NCBI GenBank assembly: GCA_001898405.1
Contig: MKTW01000001.1
Span: 558,001-622,000 of the forward strand
Reading direction: 5' to 3'
Length of the DNA: 64,000 bases
Source: Sphingobacteriales bacterium 44-61
GTDB lineage: Bacteria > Bacteroidota > Bacteroidia > Chitinophagales > Chitinophagaceae
Shown: one piece after another, positions 54,761 to 63,967 of the stretch
Numbering within the stretch: the stretch's first letter is position 1
Layout of the letters: each line of letters opens with the position of its first letter
The notes under the pieces: generated by a model
The model's input: only the letters and a program-made list of their open reading frames with translations
Told to the model about the DNA's origin: nothing
Database searches by the model: none
Position numbers and translations under genes: made by a program

Positions 54761-55408
54761 TTAGCTAACCTTTACCCGTTCATATTTCCACCACATGATC
54801 AATCCATAGATAATGTGCAATACACCAAAACCAAGTGCCCAGTAATATAAACTATAGCCAATAAATAAAATATTCAACAAGCCCAGCACTATTTCACAAT
54901 AACCCAGGTAACGGATATCTGCAACAGTATACTTACCGGCATTCACCAATGCCAGGCCATAGAATACCAGGCAACCTGGTCCTACAAAACGCCATTCGTC
55001 ATACTGCAACATGCCAAATACAAATAAGCCTCCTGCAACCAGTGGCACAGCCATGCTCCAGAATACGCGGCGGGAAATATGATTATCCAGTACTTCCCCT
55101 TGCTGCTTTGCTTTGCGCCAGGTAAAATAAAATGCACCGATCAATGCTGCTGCCAGTACAGCGCCGGCCAGCAACAATAAATTCACTTTTAACCCGGCAA
55201 ATGAATGACCGGAATAAGTCCACTCCTTCGAATCCCCATAATAATTAATGATCATGCGGTGTGCAGCCCAGGCACCCACAAGTGCACAAACACCTGCTGC
55301 CACACAACTTAAACCGCTGAGTGAAGTGAACCGGCTTGATCTTTCCATCATTTTCCGGATATCCCTTACATCCTGCAGGCTGTCCAATGGTTGGTTTTCT
55401 GAGCTCAT
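54761..55408 (-). CDS. Multi-helix membrane protein, first gene of the CreD operon
   Basis: A 215-residue protein with about six helices (33-50, 75-95, 115-133, 137-152, 170-185, 190-205). The N-terminus SLQDVRDIRKMMERSSRFTSLSG is cytosolic and could dock a partner. I do not recognise the family. It lies 28 nt upstream of the regulator gene. A promoter-like TTACTTTG lies just upstream on the minus strand. Confidence 0.68.
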   Translation of the reverse strand: MSSENQPLDSLQDVRDIRKMMERSSRFTSLSGLSCVAAGVCALVGAWAAHRMIINYYGDSKEWTYSGHSFAGLKVNLLLLAGAVLAAALIGAFYFTWRKAKQQGEVLDNHISRRVFWSMAVPLVAGGLFVFGMLQYDEWRFVGPGCLVFYGLALVNAGKYTVADIRYLGYCEIVLGLLNILFIGYSLYYWALGFGVLHIIYGLIMWWKYERVKVS

Positions 55409-55497
55409 AAAAAAGCGCTTTGAAATACAAAGTAAGTATTAGGAAAGCATACTTCCAAATATTCAGGTTGCTAATTTTCTTTATTTGTTTCACTCTC

Positions 55498-55540
55498 CGT
55501 TGACCGAATGGCCAGTCAGCCATCAATCAACGATTTTTTC
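55498..55540 (+). promoter_or_regulatory. Hairpin and T-run in the glpK leader (possible attenuator)
   Basis: Nested stems, CGTTGA/TCAACG (55498-55503 with 55527-55532) enclosing TGGC/GCCA (55509-55512 with 55519-55522), are followed by ATTTTTTC. This terminator-like structure lies 37 nt upstream of the glpK ATG. It may reduce glp transcription under some condition. Confidence 0.4.
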
Positions 55541-55568
55541 CCTAACTTGATACTACAAAACCGCTTGC

Positions 55569-57068
55569 ATGTCCTTAACCTATATTCTTGCCCTCGATCA
55601 GGGCACTACCAGCAGCCGCAGCATGCTGTTCGACCAGCAGGGAAACATTATCAGCCTGGCTCAAAAAGAATTCAAGCAACACTTTCCCCAACCCGGCTGG
55701 GTAGAGCATGATCCGGAAGAGATCTGGAGCACACAATATGGTACCATGGCAGAGGCCATTGCCAAAGCCAATATCACCATGCGGCAGGTAGCTGGTATCG
55801 GCATCACCAATCAACGGGAAACCACTGTGGTGTGGGACCGGCAAACCAGTAAACCCATTTGTCCGGCTATTGTATGGCAGGACCGCCGCACCGCTGCCTA
55901 TTGCGACGAATTGAAAGCAGCAGGCCTCTCCAATGTGATCCGCGAAAGGACCGGCCTTGTCATCGACGCTTATTTTTCTGCCACCAAGTTGAAATGGATA
56001 CTGGATAATATTCCCGGTGCACGGCAAAAAGCTGAACAGGGCCAGCTGGCTTTTGGCACCATCGACACCTGGCTTGTATGGAAACTTTCCGGTGGCGAAC
56101 TTCATGTTACAGATGTATCCAATGCATCCCGCACTTTGTTGCTCAACATCCATACCTGCGAATGGGATGATGAACTGCTGAAGCTCTTTAATATTCCCCG
56201 CAGTTTATTACCTGAAGTAAAACCTTCGAGCAAGATATACGGCGTCACAGGCAGCTTTATTCCTGATTCAAGAATTCCGATCGCAGGAATCGCCGGCGAT
56301 CAACAGGCCGCACTGTTCGGTCAGCAGTGCACAACACCCGGTATGGTGAAGAACACCTACGGTACCGGCTGCTTTATGCTGATGAATACCGGCGAAAAAG
56401 CTATTGCTTCCAGCAATAACCTGCTTACCACCATTGCCTGGAAGGTCAATGATAAAGTGGAATATGCACTGGAAGGAAGTGTGTTCATTGCAGGTGCCGT
56501 GGTGCAATGGTTAAGGGATGAACTCAAGATCATCCGCAAATCTTCTGAAGTGGAAGCGCTTGCCGCGAAAGTGACAGACTCCAATGGCGTGTATATGGTC
56601 CCTGCCTTTGCAGGATTGGGCGCTCCTTACTGGAATGCTTATGCAAAAGGTTCTTTATTCGGCCTTACAAGAGGCAGTAGTAAAGCACATATTGCCAGGG
56701 CTGCGTTAGACAGCATCGCTTATCAAACGCATGATGTATTAAAGGCCATGGAAGCCGATGCCGGCATCCGCATTAAAGAATTAAGAGTGGATGGAGGAGG
56801 AACGATCAATAATCAACTGATGCAATTCCAGAGTGATATACTTGACACCAATGTGCTCCGGCCTGTGATCACCGAAACAACAGCACTTGGCGCCGCGTAT
56901 CTTGCTGGGCTCGCCGTTGGTTACTGGAAAAATACAGCCGCTATACAGGAACAATGGAAGGCAGATAAAACTTTCCATCCGGCTATCGACAATGCCCAAA
57001 GAAATGAATTGATAAAAGGATGGCACAGGGCTGTACGTGCATCAATTGCATGGGCGAATGATAAATGA
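55569..57068 (+). CDS. glpK: Glycerol kinase
   Basis: GlpK phosphorylates glycerol to sn-glycerol 3-phosphate in the cytosol. The 499-residue protein has the FGGY-kinase features: [62 protein letters not shown] and [17 protein letters not shown]. The length is normal. It is first in a three-gene glycerol operon and may have an attenuator-like hairpin in its leader. Confidence 0.96.
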   Translation: MSLTYILALDQGTTSSRSMLFDQQGNIISLAQKEFKQHFPQPGWVEHDPEEIWSTQYGTMAEAIAKANITMRQVAGIGITNQRETTVVWDRQTSKPICPAIVWQDRRTAAYCDELKAAGLSNVIRERTGLVIDAYFSATKLKWILDNIPGARQKAEQGQLAFGTIDTWLVWKLSGGELHVTDVSNASRTLLLNIHTCEWDDELLKLFNIPRSLLPEVKPSSKIYGVTGSFIPDSRIPIAGIAGDQQAALFGQQCTTPGMVKNTYGTGCFMLMNTGEKAIASSNNLLTTIAWKVNDKVEYALEGSVFIAGAVVQWLRDELKIIRKSSEVEALAAKVTDSNGVYMVPAFAGLGAPYWNAYAKGSLFGLTRGSSKAHIARAALDSIAYQTHDVLKAMEADAGIRIKELRVDGGGTINNQLMQFQSDILDTNVLRPVITETTALGAAYLAGLAVGYWKNTAAIQEQWKADKTFHPAIDNAQRNELIKGWHRAVRASIAWANDK

Positions 57069-57107
57069 TAAAAGAAAGTTCATAGCCGGCTGTTTAAAGA
57101 AACTATT

Positions 57108-58574
57108 ATGAATCGTTCCCTGATGATCTCTCAGCTTGAATCCCAGCAGGAATGGGATATCGCCATTATCGGCGGCGGTGCCACCGGTCTCGGCGCTGCT
57201 GTGGATGCAGCTTCGCGGGGTTTCAAAACCATCCTCTTTGAGCAGCATGATTTTGCCAGCGGCACTTCTTCACGAAGTACCAAGCTGGTACATGGCGGCG
57301 TCCGCTACCTGCAGCAAGGCAATATCAAACTGGTAATGGAAGCGCTGAAAGAAAGAGGCATCCTGTTAAAGAATGCTCCCCATCTCGCCCATAACCAAAC
57401 CTTTCTTGTTCCGAATTATAAATGGTGGGAAAGCCCATTTTATGGCATCGGCTTAAAGATATACGACTGGATGGCGGGCAAGCTCGGACTCGGCCCCTCC
57501 CGTTTTCTTTCCAAAGAAGAAACACTGAAGCTGGCGCCTACTTTGGACCCCACGGATCTCCGCGGTGCAATACTCTATCATGATGGGCAGTTTGATGATG
57601 CAAGACTGGCAATCAACCTCGCGCAAACCGCTGCACAATATGAAGCCGTTGTACTGAATTATTTTCCCGTCACAGGCTTATTAAAAGTCCAGGATAAGAT
57701 ACAGGGCATCACCGTAAAGGATCAGCTCACCGGTAAACAATACGAAATAAAATGCAGGGCATTGATCAATGCTACCGGCGTATTTACAGATAGCATACTT
57801 GAAATGGATGATCCCGGTCATGAAAAAATGATCGCACCCAGCCAGGGCATCCACCTGGTGGTGGATAAGGAATTCCTGCCCGGCGACACGGCTATCCTGA
57901 TCCCGCGAACAGATGATGGAAGAGTGCTTTTTGCCGTGCCCTGGCACGATAAGATCGTGCTTGGCACCACGGATACACCGGTGGAGCAGGTGGTTGCGGA
58001 ACCTGTTCCGATGGAAGAAGAGATCCGCTTCATTCTTAAACACACAGCCCTTTATTTATCGCGTGACCCGCAACGCAGTGATGTAAGAAGTATGTTTGCC
58101 GGTCTTCGGCCACTGGTTAAAGGTAAAAGCAAGAAGACCGCCGCACTTTCAAGAGATCACCTGATCATGGTAGGAGATTCAAAGATGATCACTATCACAG
58201 GAGGCAAATGGACCACTTACCGGAAAATGGCGGAAGATGTAATAAACACTGCGATCAAAGAAAATGGCCTGCCGGAAAAAAAATGCGTCACCTTCGATCT
58301 CCATTTATATGGATATGATCTGCCCGTACCTTCTCCTGTCTCCGTTACTCCCGGAGATATACGCCGTAGCGTGCAGGAAGAAATGTGTATGATGGTGGAG
58401 GACTATTTAAGCCGCCGCACAAGGCATTTATTGCTGGATGCACGCGCCGCAGTAGCAGCCGCACCTGCTGTAGCCGCCGTGATGGCAGAAACATTAGGCA
58501 GGGATAAAGAATGGGTAGAAGAACAGGTGAAAGCGTTTACATCCCTTGCCAAAAATTATATCCTTTCTGACTGA
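57108..58574 (+). CDS. glpD: Glycerol-3-phosphate dehydrogenase (FAD-dependent)
   Basis: This 488-residue flavoprotein oxidises glycerol 3-phosphate to dihydroxyacetone phosphate at the inner membrane. It has the FAD motif IAIIGGGATGLGAAVDAASRG, then SSRSTKLVHGGVRYLQ, ATGVFTDSI, LGTTDTP and ITGGKWTTYRKMAED. It follows glpK by 39 nt and precedes glpF by 35 nt. The order glpK-glpD-glpF gives a complete route into glycolysis. An anaerobic GlpABC-type enzyme is less likely. Confidence 0.94.
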   Translation: MNRSLMISQLESQQEWDIAIIGGGATGLGAAVDAASRGFKTILFEQHDFASGTSSRSTKLVHGGVRYLQQGNIKLVMEALKERGILLKNAPHLAHNQTFLVPNYKWWESPFYGIGLKIYDWMAGKLGLGPSRFLSKEETLKLAPTLDPTDLRGAILYHDGQFDDARLAINLAQTAAQYEAVVLNYFPVTGLLKVQDKIQGITVKDQLTGKQYEIKCRALINATGVFTDSILEMDDPGHEKMIAPSQGIHLVVDKEFLPGDTAILIPRTDDGRVLFAVPWHDKIVLGTTDTPVEQVVAEPVPMEEEIRFILKHTALYLSRDPQRSDVRSMFAGLRPLVKGKSKKTAALSRDHLIMVGDSKMITITGGKWTTYRKMAEDVINTAIKENGLPEKKCVTFDLHLYGYDLPVPSPVSVTPGDIRRSVQEEMCMMVEDYLSRRTRHLLLDARAAVAAAPAVAAVMAETLGRDKEWVEEQVKAFTSLAKNYILSD

Positions 58575-58609
58575 TAAACTAAAAATACCCATCACTAAAA
58601 AATAAAATC

Positions 58610-59317
58610 ATGTCTCCTTTTATCGGTGAATTCATTGGCACGGCTCTTCTCCTTTTGTTTGGCGCTGGCGTGGTAGCAAACGTGGTGTTGTCAAAAACCA
58701 AGGGTCAGTCAAGCGGCTGGATCGTTATCACGTTTGGTTGGGCTATGGCTGTTTTTATGGGCGTGTATGCTTCCAACTCGTTGGGGGGAAGCGGGCATTT
58801 GAACCCGGCGGTCAGCATTTCATTGGCACTATTCGGCAATTTTGATAGCAGTCTCCTGGGTACTTATCTCGCCGCTCAAATGCTGGGAGCTTTCACTGGT
58901 GCTGTAGCTGCATGGGTGGCGTATAAGCCGCACTTTGATGCAACAACCGATGCTGATCTTAAACTTGCCGTGTTTTGTACGGCTCCTGCTATCCGCCATC
59001 CGCTTTATAATATTCTGACGGAGATCATCGGAGGCTTTGCCTTATTGTTTGGAGCGCTTGCTTTATCAAAGCCCGCCTCCACCATGGGTGCATTGGATGC
59101 ATTGCCTGTTGCACTGCTGGTATTAGGGATTGGCTTATCATTGGGTGGCCCAACCGGTTATGCGATCAATCCTGCGAGGGACCTTGCCCCGCGCATTGCT
59201 CATTTTATTCTGCCTATCAAAGGCAAACGCGACAGCGATTGGGCTTATGCATGGATCCCTGTACTGGGGCCCATCATTGGCGGATTGATCGCAGCGAAAC
59301 TCTTTTCATTGCTATGA
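58610..59317 (+). CDS. glpF: Glycerol uptake facilitator (aquaporin family)
   Basis: A 235-residue channel of the MIP family with six helices. Both NPA motifs are present, in GHLNPAVSIS and YAINPARDLAPR; the D after NPAR and its neighbours suggest a glycerol-conducting rather than water-only pore. It ends the glp operon and overlaps the end of the convergent aminotransferase gene by 6 nt. Confidence 0.93.
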   Translation: MSPFIGEFIGTALLLLFGAGVVANVVLSKTKGQSSGWIVITFGWAMAVFMGVYASNSLGGSGHLNPAVSISLALFGNFDSSLLGTYLAAQMLGAFTGAVAAWVAYKPHFDATTDADLKLAVFCTAPAIRHPLYNILTEIIGGFALLFGALALSKPASTMGALDALPVALLVLGIGLSLGGPTGYAINPARDLAPRIAHFILPIKGKRDSDWAYAWIPVLGPIIGGLIAAKLFSLL

Positions 59318-60487
59318 AACAGACGAAATGATCACCTCACAGGCTGTCCTTATCTCTTCTTCCGTGATCACCAATGGTGGAGAAATACGCAGGCTGTCTG
59401 AAGCAAATAAAAACCAATCTGTCAATACACCTTTTTCAATACACTGATCAATGATCTTTTTATTCGTTTCAAAAGAATCGAACCTTACGGCCAGCCATAA
59501 TCCATAAGAACGAACTTCCTTTATCGCGGGATGAACGAGCAATGAACGGAATAATGTTTCTTTTTCTTTTACCTTATCCATCATTCCCTCATTGATCAAC
59601 ACATCTAATGCGGCTATACCGGCTGCACAACTTACAGGATGCCCGCCAAACGTAGTGATATGCCCCAACACCGGTGCATCCATCAGTGTTCCCATTCTTT
59701 CCTTTGAACTGATAAACGCTCCCAGGGGCATTCCTCCTCCCAGGGCTTTGCCCAGCAAAAGGATATCCGGCACAATCCCGAAATTCTCAAACCCCCAGAG
59801 TTTGCCGGTACGCCCAAAGCCTGTTTGTATCTCATCCAGTATAAGCAATGTGCCTGTTTCGTTGCAGCGCTGGCGAAGTGCCTGCATCCATTTAATGGAA
59901 GGAGGAATAACGCCGGCTTCGGCCTGTACTGTTTCTGCGATCACGCAGGCTGTATCAGCAGAGATCTCATCCAATGCCTGGAAGGACCCATATTTAAGAT
60001 GACTGATCCCCGGCAGCAAGGGGCGGAACGCATTCCTCCAGTATTCGCTGCCAATAATGCTAAGCGCTCCCTGCGTGGAGCCATGGTAAGAATGATCAAA
60101 AGCAATGATACCAGGGCGGTTCATGATCCGTTTCGCCAGCTTCATTGCACCTTCCACTGCTTCTGCTCCTGAATTCGTGAAATAAACTGAATCAAGCGCT
60201 GCCGGCAGGTGTCGGGTAAGCAACTGGGCATACCGCACCTGCGGTGTTTCCACAAATTCCCCATACACCATAATGTGGAGATAAGCATCCAATTGTTCTT
60301 TGATCGCTTTCACCACAGCAGGATGCCGATGGCCGGTATTCGCCACACTGATGCCACCGATCAGGTCAATATATTCTTTCCCTGCCGCATCATACAACCG
60401 TGCGGCTTCCGCTTTCACTATCTCAAGGGTCAATGGAGCTGGAGAAGTTTGTGCCACATGACGAAAAAAAAGTTCTCTTTGATTCAT
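59312..60487 (-). CDS. Class III PLP-dependent aminotransferase
   Basis: About 391 residues. The PLP lysine is in LLLGKALGGGMPLGAF, with LLILDEIQTGFGRTGKLW and YFTNSGAEAVEGAMKLAKR as further signatures. It belongs to the acetylornithine/ornithine/gamma-aminobutyrate aminotransferase group, but the substrate cannot be fixed. The start at 60487 (MNQRELFFRHVAQTSPAP) is preferred to the longer frame, which runs into a repeat. Confidence 0.86.
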   Translation of the reverse strand: MNQRELFFRHVAQTSPAPLTLEIVKAEAARLYDAAGKEYIDLIGGISVANTGHRHPAVVKAIKEQLDAYLHIMVYGEFVETPQVRYAQLLTRHLPAALDSVYFTNSGAEAVEGAMKLAKRIMNRPGIIAFDHSYHGSTQGALSIIGSEYWRNAFRPLLPGISHLKYGSFQALDEISADTACVIAETVQAEAGVIPPSIKWMQALRQRCNETGTLLILDEIQTGFGRTGKLWGFENFGIVPDILLLGKALGGGMPLGAFISSKERMGTLMDAPVLGHITTFGGHPVSCAAGIAALDVLINEGMMDKVKEKETLFRSLLVHPAIKEVRSYGLWLAVRFDSFETNKKIIDQCIEKGVLTDWFLFASDSLRISPPLVITEEEIRTACEVIISSVS

Positions 60488-60488
60488 A

Positions 60489-60505
60489 TTGCAAAGGACG
60501 CAAAG
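60489..60505. repeat. CAAAG-type intergenic repeat GCAAAGGACGCAAAG
   Basis: TTGCAAAGGACGCAAAGAA lies just upstream of the aminotransferase gene start. It is related to ACAAAGAACACAAAGAA in the element at 63901-63967 and to 40099 and 41681. Confidence 0.45.
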
Positions 60506-60573
60506 AAAGCCCAACACGGCAAGAAATTATCTAATTTGCAACTCTTTAAAATACACTTAAACTCAAACCAGTT

Positions 60574-61098
60574 ATGCCTGTCATCCTTCCTGTAGAAAAC
60601 AAACATCCTCAGTTCGGCGATAATTGTTTCATTGCACCTAATGCCACTATTGTTGGTGATGTGGTAATGGGTAAGGACTGCAGCATCTGGTTCAACGCTG
60701 TGGTAAGAGGAGATGTGAACTTTATCCGGATGGGCGATAAGGTGAACATACAGGACGGGGCCTGCATTCACTGCACTTACCAGAAATACGGCACACAGAT
60801 TGGCAACAATGTCTCGATCGGTCATCACGCCATTGTACATGGCTGCACAGTACACGATAATGTACTGATCGGAATGGGTGCTATTGTAATGGACAATGCC
60901 GTGGTGCACAGCAATACCATTATTGCAGCAGGCGCAGTAGTACTGGAAAATACGGTTTGCGAAGCAGGCAGTATTTATGCCGGCGTACCCGCAAAAAAAG
61001 TAAAGGATATTTCGCAGGAACTGCTCAATGGTGAGATCAACCGGATCGCCAATAACTATGTGAAATATGCCGGCTGGTTCAAAGGAAAAGCGGAATAA
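60574..61098 (+). CDS. Gamma-carbonic-anhydrase-like hexapeptide protein
   Basis: A 174-residue left-handed beta-helix protein of the gamma-CA/YrdA/PaaY family. Metal ligands are probably H in ACIHCTYQ and the two in GHHAIVHGC. The helix repeats run from residue 10 to about 150, followed by the terminal helix. Such proteins may hydrate CO2 or act as CoA thioesterases. Transcribed alone. Confidence 0.88.
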   Translation: MPVILPVENKHPQFGDNCFIAPNATIVGDVVMGKDCSIWFNAVVRGDVNFIRMGDKVNIQDGACIHCTYQKYGTQIGNNVSIGHHAIVHGCTVHDNVLIGMGAIVMDNAVVHSNTIIAAGAVVLENTVCEAGSIYAGVPAKKVKDISQELLNGEINRIANNYVKYAGWFKGKAE

Positions 61099-61225
61099 CT
61101 GCCTTAGATACAAAAATTTAATATTGCAACAAGCTCTTTCTCAACAGGCAGTGCGGAATCAGTAATTTTACTATACCACAACCCGCGGATATGAGTTATT
61201 TTAGTAGTGTCAATTTAATAACAGC

Positions 61226-61411
61226 ATGAAAAACCTTCTGGCCATATTCACCCTTTTTTGTTTTATGACAATGGCCGTTTCCTGCAGTTTATTCAGATCG
61301 AATAAAACCGGCTGCCCTACCAACGGAAAGAATATCGGTGCTGAAAAACTGGTCAGTGGTGATCCTGCAGCAGAAAAAGCTGCACGGAAAGCAAAAAAAT
61401 TCAAAAGTTAA
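61226..61411 (+). CDS. Small lipoprotein
   Basis: A 61-residue precursor with leader NLLAIFTLFCFMTMAVSC and a lipobox-like AVSC, giving a mature peptide of about 42 residues. It is rich in K and A near the C-terminus (AAEKAARKAKKFKS) and has a second cysteine. Function unknown. The gene could be monocistronic; the next gene is 74 nt on. Confidence 0.6.
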   Translation: MKNLLAIFTLFCFMTMAVSCSLFRSNKTGCPTNGKNIGAEKLVSGDPAAEKAARKAKKFKS

Positions 61412-61485
61412 CATACGCATAGCGCAGCGATTTTAGCTGAATCCAGGTCTTATAGTAAAACCATTAAACCTTTAAAAATTTTACT

Positions 61486-61809
61486 ATGAGCGTTACCCTG
61501 AGAACTGATCTTGGCTGCACGGAAGCCGTAATCGCAGATGACGGCACTCTGAACCTGTTTTACCAGGCTGCAGGTATCCTGAACAAGGATCTTCGTATCA
61601 AATTCCTCAACAAAGAAGACGAATTCGATTCTATTAACTGGGATTTCCGATTCAAAGGATCTACCCTTACCCTGCATTACAATATTTACAATGGTATTTC
61701 TGTATTTCCTACCAAAACAAGGGATGCAGTAAACCGGGAGAATGAGGCTGCCGTGGAACTGGCACGCATACTGGCAGGCAAGCTGGTAACAAACAGAAAT
61801 GTAGCATAA
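61486..61809 (+). CDS. Conserved hypothetical protein (107 aa)
   Basis: A 107-residue soluble protein (MSVTLRTDLGCTEAVIADDG at the start). The sequence reads as a small alpha-beta domain (NLFYQAAGILNKDLRIKFLN, then WDFRFKGSTLTLHYNIYNGISVFP and a helix NRENEAAVELARILAGK). No signal peptide or metal site is visible. It ends at a strong hairpin terminator. Function unknown to me. Confidence 0.62.
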   Translation: MSVTLRTDLGCTEAVIADDGTLNLFYQAAGILNKDLRIKFLNKEDEFDSINWDFRFKGSTLTLHYNIYNGISVFPTKTRDAVNRENEAAVELARILAGKLVTNRNVA

Positions 61810-61831
61810 TCTGCCGACCTATAACATTGGC

Positions 61832-61878
61832 TTAAAGGTGTAATAGCTTAACGTAAGCGATTACACCTTTAATTTTTT
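61832..61878. terminator. Intrinsic terminator between convergent genes
   Basis: A 13-bp outer stem (61832-61844 with 61860-61872) with an inner GCTTA/TAAGC stem and a T-run. It serves the 107-residue gene and may also end rsgA. Confidence 0.9.
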
Positions 61879-61880
61879 AG

Positions 61881-62810
61881 CTAGTAACTCTTTTCTTCTA
61901 TCGAGTCCAGGATCCCTGCATAGCTCACATACCTGTCTTCATGAATGATCCCTTCTGCTACTGCCTGCTTAATGGCGCAACCAGGTTCATTAAGATGAAG
62001 GCAATTATTAAACTGGCAGTTCTGCAGCCTGTCGCGCATTTCCGGGAAATAATGGGAAAGTTCCTGCTTGGTAATATCCACCAGTCCGAATTCCCGCATG
62101 CCGGGAGTGTCAATGATCTTTCCTCCACCGGGCAGATCAAACATTTCAGCAAAAGTGGTGGTATGCATTCCTTTGCCGCTCCAGTTGCTTACTTCCTGCG
62201 TTTTCAGTGCGAGATGGGGTAAAATGGAATTCAGTAAAGTGGATTTGCCCACGCCACTATGTCCGCTGATAAGCGTGATCTTATCTTTCAGAGTATCCTG
62301 TAAAGCATCAATACCCATTTTTTCTTTGGTACTGGTAAGAAAAACAGGATAGCCTATCGCTGTGTACATCTCCTGGAAATGTGTAAACTGCTCCTCCTCC
62401 TTTCTTTTATAAATGTCTGCTTTGTTAAACACCAGCAATGGCTTCACGTGATACATTTCTGAGGCTATTAGGAAGCGGTCGATAAACCCTTGCGAGGTCC
62501 TCGGTTCTTTCAATGTTGCCACCAGCAGCGACTGATCCAGGTTCGCTGCAATGATATGGTGCTGGTACTTTGCGCGCGGCGATTGCCGGTTGATATAATT
62601 CCGGCGCGGTTGGATCTCTGTGATCGTTGCTGTATTCTCTTTTTCATCTTCCAGCTCAATCATCACTTCATCACCTACGGCAATGGGATTGGTACTGGTA
62701 ATGTCATCTATTTTAAAAACGCCCTTCATGCGGGCATTATGCCATTGGCCATTTTCGTCCTTTACGGTGTACCAGCTTCCCGTTGATTTATATACTACGG
62801 CTTTTTTCAT
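61881..62810 (-). CDS. rsgA: Ribosome small subunit-dependent GTPase A
   Basis: RsgA is a circularly permuted GTPase that checks late 30S assembly. The 309-residue protein shows an N-terminal OB domain (PIAVGDEVMIELEDE), then motifs in permuted order: NKAD (G4), SGHSGVGKSTLLNS (G1) and DTPGMREFG (G3). The zinc site CQFNNCLHLNEPGCAI closes it. It is 29 nt downstream of the BatA-like gene and probably co-transcribed. Confidence 0.95.
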   Translation of the reverse strand: MKKAVVYKSTGSWYTVKDENGQWHNARMKGVFKIDDITSTNPIAVGDEVMIELEDEKENTATITEIQPRRNYINRQSPRAKYQHHIIAANLDQSLLVATLKEPRTSQGFIDRFLIASEMYHVKPLLVFNKADIYKRKEEEQFTHFQEMYTAIGYPVFLTSTKEKMGIDALQDTLKDKITLISGHSGVGKSTLLNSILPHLALKTQEVSNWSGKGMHTTTFAEMFDLPGGGKIIDTPGMREFGLVDITKQELSHYFPEMRDRLQNCQFNNCLHLNEPGCAIKQAVAEGIIHEDRYVSYAGILDSIEEKSY

Positions 62811-62839
62811 GCTTCACGAATTTCAGCAATATCCTGTTA

Positions 62840-63853
62840 TTAAGGAAACTTTTTCAACCAGGTGAAGCGCAAAATGATTTCGATGAGCAGGAAACCGAGT
62901 GCGGCAAATACAAAAGGCAGGAATAATTCGCGGTAGCGTTTATAAGAAGTGATCTCCACTTTGGAACGTTCCAATTGATCAATCTGTTTGTAGATGTTCT
63001 GCAGCCCTTCTTTATCCTTTGCCCGGAAATATTTTCCGCCAGTTTCATTGGCGATCCTGCGCAGCAGGTCCTCGTCAATAAAATCCATTGCAGCATTGCG
63101 CTGTGGAGGTGCATTACCCGTTATTTCCACGATATTGGAAGGAATGGCGCCCATACCGATCGCATACACTTTCACCTGGTGCGATTTGGCAATTTCCAGT
63201 GCCGTCACCGGATCAATCAGCCGGGTATCTGGTGCATCTTCTTTTCCATCTGTCAATAAAATGATCACACGGCTTTTTGCCTTGCTTTCCGACAAGCGGT
63301 CTACCGCAGTAGCCAATCCTTCACCAATCACGGTACCGTCTTTTAAAAAACGCCGGCTTTCCAGGGTCTGTATCTGCCGGATAAGTGTGTTCCTGTCGGT
63401 TGTGATCGGGCATTGGGTAAAGCTTTCCCCTGAAAAGATCACCAGGCCGATCCGGTCTACCGGGCGGCTGCGAACAAATTCTTCTGCCACTTCTTTTGCC
63501 ACTTCCATTCTCGATGGCAATATATCTCGTGAACCCATGCTGCCACTTACATCCATGCACAAAACAATATCAATGCCCTCGCCTACTGTTTGTTGCTGAT
63601 CATTCCGTTTTTGCGGGCGTGCCAGCGCCATGATCAGTGCAGCAATAGCCAGAACGCGAAGGATAAAAGGTATATGCCGGAAATAGGTCTTGGCTGAAGG
63701 CGTGTTGAACGCTTCAGCGGAAGACACGCGCACCGTGGCCAGGCGGCTATCATACTTTTTGCGGTACCAGAATATCATCAATGGCACCAGCGCAAAAAGA
63801 CCAAAGGCCAGCGGATAAGCAAAATCGATATTTCGTAACCAATCGTAAAGCAT
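62840..63853 (-). CDS. BatA-like vWA-domain membrane protein
   Basis: A 337-residue protein with N-terminal helices (about 13-30 and 62-80), a vWA domain and a C-terminal helix (about 310-328). MIDAS motif: DVSGSMGSRD; later TDGKED. This matches BatA of the bat (aerotolerance) operon. The batB and MoxR-type genes are not on this strand downstream, so the operon either continues upstream of the window or is absent. It probably works in the periplasm-facing envelope. Confidence 0.85.
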   Translation of the reverse strand: MLYDWLRNIDFAYPLAFGLFALVPLMIFWYRKKYDSRLATVRVSSAEAFNTPSAKTYFRHIPFILRVLAIAALIMALARPQKRNDQQQTVGEGIDIVLCMDVSGSMGSRDILPSRMEVAKEVAEEFVRSRPVDRIGLVIFSGESFTQCPITTDRNTLIRQIQTLESRRFLKDGTVIGEGLATAVDRLSESKAKSRVIILLTDGKEDAPDTRLIDPVTALEIAKSHQVKVYAIGMGAIPSNIVEITGNAPPQRNAAMDFIDEDLLRRIANETGGKYFRAKDKEGLQNIYKQIDQLERSKVEITSYKRYRELFLPFVFAALGFLLIEIILRFTWLKKFP

Positions 63854-63900
63854 TGTCCTTTTTAATAAGTTTTCTTACCGTTGTTCTCATCAATTCTGTT

Positions 63901-63967
63901 TTTCTTTGTGTCCTTTGTGTCTTCGTGGGAGGGGTTTTCCCACGAAGACACAAAGAACACAAAGAAA
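63901..63967. repeat. Inverted repeat at the window end (CTTTGTGTC family)
   Basis: Arms 63901-63930 and 63938-63967 match at 29 of 30 positions around a 7-nt loop. Both arms contain tandem CTTTGTGTC or its complement. It lies upstream of the BatA-like gene and belongs to the CAAAG-repeat group. The rest of the last 147 bp shows no gene. Confidence 0.75.

Noticed and set aside
63750-63962. 70-codon minus-strand frame near the window end
   Set aside because: It reads through an inverted repeat and the start of the BatA-like gene in another frame.
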